21,556 bases of DNA, taken from the NCBI GenBank assembly GCA_001430745.1, contig KQ482057.1, positions 125,504 through 147,059 on the forward strand, read 5' to 3'. Made by a program: the position numbers and the translations under genes. Every line of letters begins with the position of its first letter. Position 1 is the first letter of the stretch. The notes under the pieces are model-generated. The model was not told the origin of the DNA, did not search any database, and saw only the letters and a program-made list of their open reading frames with translations. Positions 8,700 to 16,955 of this stretch are shown here, in pieces. The DNA is from Auxenochlorella pyrenoidosa (Eukaryota; Chlorophyta; Trebouxiophyceae; Chlorellales; Chlorellaceae).

Positions 8700-10651
8700 C
8701 TGGGCTGGCCAGGCTGCTGCGCTGCTGTACCCGCTGCAGGAGCGGCATGCGTCGGCGCAGGTGCTGTTAGCGGCGCCTCTGCGGGTGCGCCGCCAAGCCG
8801 CCGCTCCCGCTGCTTGTCCCCACCTTGGCCGTGTCGGTTATGTCCCTGCTGCTGCAGCTGCTGCTGCTGGCGGCTGGGCGGCGCCGCCTGCTGCGCAGGC
8901 GCTTCCTGCGCAGCCTGCTGCCCATGCTGCTGCTGCTGCGGAGTCCTGGCAACGGGGGGCTGGTAAGGCTGGAACCCAGCGCGCGCTGCCCGCCGCTGCT
9001 GCTGCGGCTGCTGCTGAGCAGCCTGGGCTCCCGCCCCGGCACCCGCCGTGCCTGGCCCGGCCGGTGCCACCGCTTCTGTGTGTGCAGCGGTGCTTCCTGC
9101 CGCCGCTGCTGCCTTGCTCGCCACCTGCCCCCGTCGGCTGCCATACTTGGACAGCTTTGGATCAAAGTGCCTAAAGGCGGGCGGCTTGTCGGCTTCGGCA
9201 TCTGCCAGGGTGGGGGCGTGGTTGCAGGGGTGCCATTGGCATCAGGGGGCCTAGGGCGCGCGAGTGTGCCCTCGCTGCCTGCCGCGCAGGCGCGCCGGGC
9301 GCCAGGCCGCCACGCCAACAGCACTGCAGGGTCCAGCATACAAAAACTAGGGCAACCCAGCAGGGGCCCACCTGTGCGTTCCAACGTCGCCCCGCCGTAC
9401 TTCTGCTGCGTCTCCCAGGCCTCTGCCAGGGGCGCCACCCGGCCGCCCAGCAGCTCGAGGCAGCGCGGCTCCAGCAGCACCACGCCGCAGTGCACGGCGG
9501 CGCCGCGCAGCCGCACCTTGGTCCCCGGGCACAGCTGCGGGCGTGGAGCGGAGGGTTTTGATGAGAAAGAGCAGCGCCACCAGGACCCTCGTTGGTGCCA
9601 GCTACCTGCTGCTCGCTCTCCTCCTCCTTCCTTGGCCATGCGGCCTTGCCTCTTTCCCGGCCTCGCCTGTTCCATGGAAAAAGGCAGCGGCTGAAGCTCC
9701 ACACCCACGCAGGAGGCGCGGCCGTCGGTGAGCTTCAGCCGCAGCAGACGCCCCTTGCGCTCGGCGTCGCCGCTGGCGCGGCTGGGCTGCGAGACGTCGG
9801 CTGCGGCGCTGCACAGGGGTTCAGGGCATGGGGCCCAGTGAGCCTCAGCGACAGCAGGCGGCCCCACTGGCGCGGCTGCAAGATGTCGGCCGCGCAGGTG
9901 CATGCGGAGGCATGGGGCATGGCTGCACTCCATGTGCCAAGGGCCGTGACCTGCCCTCAATGGGAACCCATGTGGACAGCTCGCTGCCTGGTGGGGTGGT
10001 GCGCCCCTGCCACCCAGCTCAGCGAGCAAATGGCCAAGAGCACGGCAGGCGCTGAGCTCGACGTCGCCTTTCCACCCGGTTTGCCTGTATGCCACTGTCG
10101 CCGTGCTCACCTGACTTGCAGCACCAGCGGGCCTGCCAGCTTCTTGCTGTGGGCCCTGTTCACGTCGCTGGGCAGGGCAGCTGCGCCCACCTGCGACAGT
10201 GGCACCGGCGACAGTGGCAGCCCCTCCCAAGCTGCATCCATCGACCCTGACTGCAAAGCAGCAGCAAGCGGCGCAGCAAGGAACAGCCGAAGTAGGCACA
10301 CGCTCCCAGCCGCCCCCCCGAGCGCACTTGCGCAAGGTCGGCATCCAGCAGCGCCTGCAGCGCCTGCTGAAACGCTGGCGCATCGCCGCACTCCGACTCC
10401 AGGTAGGCAGCTGCGGCCTGTGTGAGCAGCAGGCAAAGGGTGCAGCGAAAGAGCAGTGCGGTGCTCAGCGAGGCAGCACGGGACCGCTGCCGCCGCCCGC
10501 CCACGGCTGTCGGCACTCATCGCCGCGTCCGCGGTCCCAACATCGTGCTGGATCTGCATTCCGGCATCCAACTGGCTCCCAGCAAGTTCACCTGCTCCTC
10601 CAGGCTCCAGCCATCTTCGGACAGGCGGCGCAGAGCCTCGGAGGCCTTCAT
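7705..10651 (-). CDS. TDRD3/RMI1-like OB-fold protein with polyQ, UIM-like and RGG regions
   Basis: Eight exons: 10651-10592, 10417-10328, 10190-10111, 9808-9667, 9534-9372, 9201-8563, 8296-8133, 7923-7705; 518 residues, all phases close. The N-terminus (SEDGWSLEEQ, ALPSDVNRAHSKKL, GPLVLQV) and the OB fold (RLLRLKLTDGRASCVGVE, LCPGTKVRL, LLGGRVAPLAEAWETQQKYG, about residues 51-165) match TDRD3 and the related RMI1. Those proteins stabilise topoisomerase III complexes; TDRD3 also binds RNA proteins. Exon 6 is Ala/Gln-rich with an 11-Gln run. Exon 7 has LSDEELARQLQRQL (about 420-433), a UIM-like helix. Exon 8 has an RGG/GRG tract (about 467-498). No Tudor domain is seen, so it is not a full TDRD3. 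Intron 4 (9666-9535) needs a GC donor. Intron 7 has either GC (CAG|GCGAGT, used here) or GT (AAG|GTCCAG, end 8118), both in frame. RMI1 remains the alternative name. Confidence 0.82.
8666..8698. repeat. CTG/CAG trinucleotide repeat (11 units) coding polyglutamine
   Basis: Eleven perfect CTG units on the plus strand, read as CAG on the minus strand. They code 11 Gln in exon 6 of the TDRD3/RMI1-like gene. Further shorter CTG/CAG runs lie at about 8850-8870 and 8925-8940 in the same exon. Confidence 0.95.
9729..9897. repeat. Degenerate duplicate of TDRD3/RMI1-like exon 4 in intron 3
   Basis: Plus-strand 9839-9897 (starting GTGAGCCTCAGC) closely repeats 9729-9808 (starting GTGAGCTTCAGC), with two gaps. 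On the minus strand the intronic copy reads CAADILQP and GRLLSLRLTG, against AAADVSQP and GRLLRLKLTDG in the real exon. The copy lacks the Ser/Ala linker and has no good AG acceptor just before it, so it looks like a decayed exon. Confidence 0.75.
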
Positions 10652-11050
10652 TGCGTCGCTTTTGTGATCTCCATCGCATGCATGGGTGTTGGCCGATTGC
10701 AGGGAGCCCTCAAGCCTGCACTGCGTGCTGCCTGACGAGCGTGTTTGTGGTCGCTCAAATCATTTCCCATTTGGGGTGCCAACCGTCCCAGCACTGTGAA
10801 GCTTGCGTCCAAAGGCTAATTCCGTGCTCTCTGGCGCTGCCGCCCGCCACAAGCGACCCTAAACCCCCGTGCACTTGGGGCACTCAAGGGACAAAGTAAA
10901 GGCTTGAAACTCCGAAGGAAGCATCGAAAAAGGCTCCGGCTGCCAGTTTTTGCTGCCGCCACTGCCGCCGCCACAAGCGCGCCACTTTGGGCAGCACCCT
11001 CGCCTCTTGAGCGCGGCGCCACCCAGCTCGCGGCATACCTGCAGCCCGCC
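10652..11050. promoter_or_regulatory. Divergent promoter region between TDRD3/RMI1-like and TLC genes
   Basis: About 400 bases between two diverging ATG codons. The TLC reading frame stays open upstream from about 10901 to 11050 but holds no ATG, so 11051 is the first possible AUG in this exon. No RNA gene or repeat was seen. Confidence 0.5.
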
Positions 11051-13267
11051 ATGCTGGTCCAACGGGTGCACGAGGCGCTCGACGGCTTCAGCGCCGCCGT
11101 CGAGCCGCTGGTGGGGCCCGCCTGGCGCGAGGTGCCAGCCTTCACGCTCTTCTTCGGGGCCATCTTCCTAGCCTCCCTGCCGCTGTGGCGCTATGTCGTG
11201 GGCCTTGACAGCAAGAAGGCGACGGTGCTGGCCTCCTGCTGCATGTCCTCGGTGCACGGCCTGCTGTCGGCGCTGGGTGAGCAGGCGGGCGGGCGGGTGC
11301 GGGCGGCCGGGGCGGCGGCGGGCCACACCCGGGCTGCCTGCAAAGAGTGCAGGCAAGCAGAGGGGCGGGGGTGGGGCGGCTCCTGTGCAACTGTGCGCCC
11401 TCCATGCTGCTGCCCTGCAGGCGGGTACGAGCAGCTGATGCAGTGGCAGGGTTTCAAGTTGGATCTGCCCAACACGCACCCGCAGGCGAGCGCATTTCTG
11501 TGTCGCCCCTGCCTACTTGCCAATGCCGCCCAGGCCCAGGTCGCCCAGCTGAGCCTTGCAGACTTCCTGGTCTGTGTTTTCGCCAATGATTTGTTTTGAT
11601 TTGTTAGTCCCTAACTCCGCGCGCCGCTGCAGAAGCTGCTCAACGAGTTCTCCCTGGCATACATGCTCGCCGACTTCTTCTTCTACCTGGTGCCCTTCGC
11701 GCCTGACGGTGAGCGGCCTGCGAGGGCCTGTGTCGCAAGCCCACAAATCTCAAACAAGAAAGCAGGAGGGGCGCGCATGCCCGCAGTGGGGCAGGGGCGG
11801 GGGCAGGCGTCGCGCTGCCCTTTGCGCCCAACGGTGAGGGCGGCGCGTGCCGCCAGACTGGCGGCGGCATGGCAGGTGCCGTGCCACCCGGTTGAGCCTC
11901 TGGCCCTTGGATTCTTGGCTTTCAGGCTCTGATGGATCGCCTTTGCTTGACTGTGTGCAGACTATGTGTTCATGGTCCATCACTCCATCTCCGCCGTCTA
12001 CCTTGTGGGGTGAGCTGCACTGGTGCCTTTGCTTGGCCAAAACCTGAGTTGGGGGGCAGGACCGCACATGTCTTGCTGGTGCGCAGCTGCGCTCCTGGAC
12101 CTCTCTCCACGCTCTCTGCCCAGGGAGTGTGGAGAGCCAAAATCACTCATTTGCATGTTTCGTGGTTCGGCTGCCTGGCCGGCCCCGCAGCTGCCTGCTG
12201 ACGGGCCATGGCGCCATCTCCTGCATCCTCATGTTCTTCCTGGGCGAGGTGACCAGCCCGGTGTTCAACACATTCTCGATCTCCAAGTGAGGGGGCCGGG
12301 GGGCGCAGGGAAGTTCAGAGGCAGGGGGAGCCTGATGGGCAGTGCAGACCGTGAATTCGGAGGCGGGGGGGAGCCTGCGGGGCAGGACAGTGCTGGTTCT
12401 GCGAGTTGGGAGGCTGGCACGCCCCGCTAGGCAGGACTGTGCAGGGCAGTGCTGGTTCTGTGAGCAGGGAGAGAGCGAGCCTGCAGGCAAAACAGTGGTG
12501 GCTGCATGTATGCAGGAAGCACGCCCGAGCAGCAGGGGTGTCGAGCAGCCCCAGTGCACTTGAACGCATGCACCATCCTAACTTTCCCATGCCGCCTGCT
12601 GCAGGGAGCTGCGCCACCACTCCAAGGTGGCCTTCAAGATCTTTACCTACACCAGCCCCCTGTTCACGGGTGAGCGCCCCAAGTAGCATAGCAGGGAGCA
12701 CTGCAGCTGGGGGCATGCCTGACGGGAGAAGGGGGGAGGGACCTGGCGAGCCGCCGTTGTTGAGCTTGCGGCTGCATGCAGAGCGCAGTGCTGTGGCGGC
12801 GTCGCTTCGCCTTCCGGCGCTTCACCTCCCCGGTTGCCATAAACCTGTGCTCCCTTGCTCCCCCTTGCAGTCCTCTTTGTGGGCGTGAGGAGCGTGATTG
12901 CGCCGCCCATTGTGTCCTGGTTTGTCTACACGCTGTGGTTCAGGTGGGGGCAAGGCGGGGCAGGGCTGCGGGCCCCTCAAACTCCTCTGCCGAGAAGGGT
13001 GAGGAGGCGGGTAGTGGCGTTGGATGGATACTTCTATGCATTTTGGAATCGGCCTCCGAGGCAGCTGCCCCGCGGCATGGCCCAGCGCCCACCCCGCCGG
13101 CCCCCTGCAGGAGCACCCTGATCCCCTTTTGGTGGCGCGTCACCATGGGCAGCTGCGTCTCCCTCGGCATGGTTGCCTCCCAGCTCTGGTCCTTCAAGCT
13201 GCTGCGGGGCTACTCCAAGCAGCGGCGCCGCGGGGCGCAGCTGGACGGGGCCAAGAAGCAGTCATGA
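11051..13267 (+). CDS. TLC (TRAM-LAG1-CLN8) domain multi-pass membrane protein
   Basis: Eight exons: 11051-11276, 11421-11485, 11633-11708, 11961-12009, 12191-12286, 12605-12669, 12871-12943, 13111-13267; 268 residues, close to the usual TLCD4/TMEM56 length. The order of motifs fits TLC proteins: an N-terminal membrane helix (FTLFFGAIFLASLPLW), SVHGLLSALG, YMLADFFFYLVPF, the signature FMVHHSISAVYLV with its His pair, TGHGAISCILMFFLGEVTSP, LFVGVRSVIAPPIVSWFVYT, a last helix, and a basic tail (YSKQRRRG). The family sits in ER or other membranes and deals with lipid sensing, transport or synthesis; ceramide synthases share the fold, but the exact role here is unknown. Intron 2 (11486-11632) uses a GC donor (CAG|GCGAGC). 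A GT at CAG|GTCGCC (near 11540) is also in phase but would insert 18 residues that the family lacks. A CTAAC branch site lies at 11611. Intron 5 is repeat-rich. Confidence 0.86.
12287..12604 (+). repeat. Repeat-rich intron 5 of the TLC gene
   Basis: The intron holds degenerate repeats built on GGCAGGRCAGTGCTGGTTCT (near 12381 and 12440) and on GAGCCTGCRGG (near 12328, 12371 and 12477). Unit length is irregular, about 50-60 bases. No coding sense is apparent. Confidence 0.65.
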
Positions 13268-13812
13268 GGGGCTGCGCAGCACTCTATCCTGAATTGTACA
13301 TTCATAGCTGCTGCACTCCGCCCTGCTCGTACGTCCATTGCTGCTGCGTGCGTGCCCGCTGCAGCGTGTCCTACCCTCTTCCCTCTGCCGGCACACCTGT
13401 TTTCCCTCAACCCATGCGCAGCCCCACCTGTTGCTCCACTTTTGGCAATACGCCCCAGTCAACCTGAAAATACTTGTTGGTTTTTGTTAACAGCACCCTC
13501 GGATGTGCAACAAATGGCACGCGATATGCAATGCATAAGTGAGCAAGCAGGAGACGCACACTGTTGGTCAAGTATACAGAGAGATCAGACATCTGATAGA
13601 CATCTCTGGGGGCGCGGGAAATACTCTAGGCCAGCGTGCAGTTGCGGCTGACAAGCATCCCAGTTTTTTTCAAGATTGTTTGCGCAGAGTGCGGCAGCTT
13701 GTCATTTTACAGTGTATTTCCCCTGAATCTGTCCACGACCTATCTCGGCAGGCTGGCACGGCGCTGCCGGCTCCGGCGCCACGCTGGCAGCGTGCAGGGC
13801 AGGGCGGGACCC
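13268..13812. other. Convergent intergenic region (3' ends of TLC and SDR genes)
   Basis: About 545 bases, more AT-rich than the flanks, between two facing stop codons. TGTAA was found for the minus-strand gene (13711-13707). No exact TGTAA was found after the TLC stop on the plus strand. No gene was recognised. Confidence 0.5.
13707..13711 (-). terminator. Putative TGTAA polyadenylation signal for the SDR gene
   Basis: TTACA on the plus strand, about 100 bases after the stop of the minus-strand reductase gene. Confidence 0.55.
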
Positions 13813-16739
13813 TCAGGCCGTCTTTGCTGCCGCTTGTGTGGTGCTGCGTGCTGGAAGGACCGGCAGGACGCCATCCTTTTCCATCCTGTCCACCAGGTCG
13901 CGCAGCGACTGCAGGGTAGGGCACATTTGCTTCAAGATGCAGTGCAGCGCAGGGGCCAACCACATTGCCTGCACATCTGGTACGTTCCCTTTGATTTGGG
14001 CTGTACGCACATGTTACTTTACTCCCTCGCTGCCTCCTGGTGAAGCAAGCCACGCAGTCACACAACCAGCTGGTCTGTGGGAAGCCACCCCAAGGAGGCC
14101 GCTGGTCGGTGCGCATCATCTGGGCCGGCAGCCAACATGCTTGAGAGTGCCCACCTGCTCGAGGGGCAGGAAGCTCAGCCCCAGCTGCGCCTGCGCCTTG
14201 GAGCAGTCCACCTTGTGCTTCTGGTACTCTGCCTTGACCCACTGGATGCCCCTGCAGGTTCATGTTTATGGGAGGGGGGCGGGGCCGGCCATAGACAGGG
14301 CTTGTGACACTCTGCCTTGACCCACCGGATGCCCCCGTATCCCAGGCCAGCCACGGACAGAGCTCGCGGGGGTTCCGTGGACCAACAGATGTGCGCGTTG
14401 CCATGCCCGCCCCGCAGCGCCACAAAGCGCGTGTCAGGCTCCAGAGGCATGCACATTGCGTGCGCACCCGGTGTCTCCACGCAGCCGCAGCACCGCCATG
14501 ATAAGCCAGTTGGGGAGGACCTTGGGGGGCACCCAGCGGTCGGGATACATGCCACTGCACGGGTTCAGAGGTGGGGCTAGGGTCGGGTGAGGTGGGTGTG
14601 TGCAGCAAAAAGTTTTGCTGCTTCGAGGCAGCCGGGTTTGTCCTGCCCACTGAGGCTCGAGCGGAGGCATCCCTGCATGGCTGCAAATGGCAGCGCAGGC
14701 GGCGCAGTCCGCGCAGGCATAGGGCAGCTGGAGGAGGGGCTGAGGGGGGTGGGCAGGCAAGCCCGACGCACCGCAGCAGCGCAGCCCAGGTGGGGATACC
14801 TGAGCTTCGCTCACCGAAGCAGCGCAGCCCAGGTGGGGATGTCTGAGCCGCGCTCGGCCAGCAGGTAGCGGCCGTGCGCCTCGGGGATGCTTATGGCCAG
14901 AGTATGGGCGGCGGCCACGTCATCAATGTCCACGGTGGCATGCCCTGCAGGGCAGTGGGCACGGGGGCTCATGCACAAGCTGGCAAAAGCGCAGGCGCAG
15001 GCAGGCCAGGGGTTCCCCATTGCATCAGCATTGCTCAGCTGCGTCGTGCGAGCCAGCTGGCTCTTCTGATGCAGGCCCCGCCCCTTCTTGTGCTGGCAGC
15101 AGACCTGTGGGGGGTGCGTATGGCCAGTGCGAGCCATCCACCAGTTTCTTCACCTCCGCCACCGACTCTGCACCAACGCAGAAGGGGGGGGGGGGGGGGG
15201 GGCGCGGGCGAGTAGGGCGCTCAGGGCGCACAGAGCAGGGAGCACGCACCAACCAGCTGGCACGCACCCAACGCTGCAAGGAGCGTGTGATGACAGTCGA
15301 GTGCAGGGCAGGGCATGCACATTTGTTCGATCCAGCCCTGCCGGCCGCCGCACCGCTCTTGTAGTTCGGCACGACCGGCGGGCCCAGCACCACGCCCGGG
15401 CACAGGGTGACGAGCCGCCAGCGGGACTGCTGCCCGGCGATGGCCCACGCCTGCCACTCTGACAGCGTCTTGGCCCTGCATGCAGCCATGCAGCACGCGG
15501 TGCCCCTCAAGAGACGCAAGCAGATCAGAAGACTCAGTGAAGGTCCCCGCAGGCCCCAACGCTGCCGTGCCATTTGGTCGATGCCAGCCTGGCTCTGCAG
15601 GCACAGCACAGCACAGCACCCCTTCTATCGTCACACCAACTGCGGGAACCACTCTGGCTGGCCACCCAGCCGCCTCACATGCCATAGGCGCCGCCGACCC
15701 GCAGGCAGGCCATGTTGTAGTCTGCCTCGGTGAAGACGTGCCCAGGGGGCACGTCCCCAAAGACCGCAGCCTCAGAGGACGTCATCACCACTGCATGGGA
15801 AACGGGATGAGATGGGCGCGCCGGTTAGAGAAGGGCCCTGCAGCATGCCAAACGCGACGCTTGCCGCCAGGAGATGATGCAAGGCACCCGCTGCCTGCAG
15901 CTGCGCGCCGGCTGCCCGCCTGCTGCAGCGGCCCGCCTGCTGCAGCGGCATGACTGTTGATTTGCACCACTCGCCTTTCTCCACGCTGCGCGTGCGGTTC
16001 ACACTGCGCAGCACGTTTTGCGTGCCGCGCATCGCCGGGAAGATGAGCTTGTCAAAGGCCTGGGACTTGGGCACACCCAGGATCACGGGGCAGGCGGTGT
16101 GGATCACAAACCTGCGCGGCAACGGCGCAAGTTTAGGGGAGGGTTGTCTGGGTTATTTGGACAGAAGACCCCAAGGGAAGAGGTTGCGCGCATGTTGCGT
16201 AGCAGGCGGCTGGCCAGCTCGACTCCCTCACCCAGGCAGAGCTGAGAGCACGACGGAAAGTGGGTCCCAGGCAAGCAGGTAGCAGCCAGCAGGGCGAACG
16301 CAGGGCGCCGGCTTACTTGCAGCCCGCCATGGCCTCGTCAAAGCTGCCCTCCTGCAGCAGGTCGGCAACGAACCAGCGCAGCCGCTTTGCCGCCCCGGGC
16401 AGAGCATCCATTGCCGCCACAATCGGCTTGGTGGCGGCAGAGGGGCGGTAAGTGGCGTGCACTGTGTGGCCTGCCGCCAGCAGGCGCGCCACCACCGAGC
16501 AGCCAATGTAGCTGGCGCCGCCTGAAAGCGCAGAGGCGGGAGAGTTGTAATCAGACCAGTGCCGCTGGCGCCGGCGCCAGAAGGCGAGCGGACGAGCAGG
16601 GGCGGCGGCACCTGGTGTGCCCTGACGATCCCAAAATCGTCGCCGGGATGGGCGATCACTGACCTGTTACGCATACCAAGGCCGGCTTCGCGCGTTTCTC
16701 AGCGGCGTGCAGCGGCTTGCGCTCGAGCATGCGCTCCAT
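13813..16739 (-). CDS. Extended SDR, dihydroflavonol-4-reductase/cinnamoyl-CoA reductase-like NAD(P)-dependent reductase
   Basis: Ten exons: 16739-16664, 16521-16317, 16111-15975, 15790-15679, 15475-15354, 15167-15105, 14944-14815, 14554-14468, 14251-14155, 13908-13813; 374 residues, all phases close. The Rossmann motif is LVCVTGGASYIG (21-32), then TYRPS, FVADLLQEGSFDEAM, FVIHTACPV, VVMTSSEAAVFGD with the catalytic Ser (144/145), FTEADYN, and the active-site YxxxK as Y175-G-M-A-K179, split by intron 4. LVTLCPGVVLGPP, VDIDDVAAAHTLA and a C-terminal PLEQSLRDLVDRM complete the DFR/CCR/3-beta-HSD family pattern. These enzymes reduce carbonyl or CoA-ester groups of small molecules; the substrate cannot be told from sequence. 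Intron 3 (15974-15791) has a GC donor (AAAG|GCGAGT). PEX19 ends 216 bases upstream on the same strand, so the promoter is short. Confidence 0.9.
14227..14336. repeat. Partial copy of SDR exon 9 inside intron 8
   Basis: Plus-strand 14227-14252 (CTCTGCCTTGACCCACTGGA and on) recurs with one main change at 14310-14335, 83 bases away. On the minus strand both copies read GGCATCC-RGTGGGTCAAGGCAGAG (GI-QR-WVKAE). The true exon copy has CTGCAG before it; the intronic copy has ATACGGG and is not a usable acceptor. Confidence 0.8.
14771..14856. repeat. Tandem 43-base duplication across the SDR exon 7 donor
   Basis: 14771-14813 and 14814-14856 are adjacent copies agreeing at about 37 of 43 positions. 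On the minus strand the exon copy ends ...GCTGCGCTGCTTCG and the donor GTGAGC starts right at the copy boundary. The second copy again reads GCTGCGCTGCTGCG followed by GTGCGT, a second potential donor 43 bases downstream. Using it would read straight into TGA. Confidence 0.85.
15184..15202 (+). repeat. Homopolymer run of 19 G in SDR intron 5
   Basis: Nineteen consecutive G on the plus strand. On the transcribed strand this is a C19 tract ending about 15 bases before the exon 6 acceptor, so it serves as or extends the polypyrimidine tract. The length may be inexact because of sequencing slippage. Confidence 0.9.
15914..15947. repeat. Tandem 2 x 17-base repeat in SDR intron 3
   Basis: GCCCGCCTGCTGCAGCG occurs twice head to tail (15914-15930 and 15931-15947), about 27 bases inside the GC-donor intron. 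Confidence 0.8.
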
Positions 16740-16955
16740 CGGACGGAAATTTTACTGAGTTAAACTAAGTGCAAGGCACACGTGCTTTGACGATTGGATC
16801 ACGGCGATGCAACAAGCTGGGGGGGTTGCTCTCGTGTTCTCAGGGCGACCACTGCAGCGACCAGTCACGCGCCAGCGCAGGTGTCCCCGCCTAGACTCGT
16901 TCAGCATGCTTTGGCCATCAGTTGCCTTTTACAGCAGAGCAATGACGGTCCAAGG
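16740..16955. promoter_or_regulatory. SDR promoter and PEX19 3' flank
   Basis: Only 216 bases separate the PEX19 stop (16956) and the SDR start (16739), both on the minus strand. It must hold the PEX19 poly(A) site and the SDR promoter. A stretch near 16745-16795 is AT-richer than average. No clear TATA box was identified. Confidence 0.45.
16929..16933 (-). terminator. Putative TGTAA polyadenylation signal for PEX19
   Basis: TTACA on the plus strand, about 23 bases after the PEX19 stop. A second TGTAA (16960-16956) overlaps the last Met codon and the TAA stop itself (ATGTAA). The 3' UTR is therefore expected to be very short. Confidence 0.5.

Noticed and set aside
8767..10383. 538-codon open frame on the minus strand
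   Set aside because: It merges real exons 4 and 5 of the TDRD3/RMI1-like gene with introns and out-of-frame sequence; only the segments with conserved OB-fold motifs and proper splice sites are coding.
10904..11050. Upstream in-frame extension of the TLC protein
   Set aside because: No ATG lies in the frame and the start would have to be TTG; the ATG at 11051 gives a family-typical length.
14175..14501. Extra SDR exon containing the GGIRWVKAE copy
   Set aside because: It lacks an AG acceptor, is out of frame with exon 8, and exon 8 to exon 9 joins in phase with the expected family length.
13670..14686. 338-codon minus-strand open frame
   Set aside because: It is a different frame from the SDR exons 8-10, which carry the family motifs.
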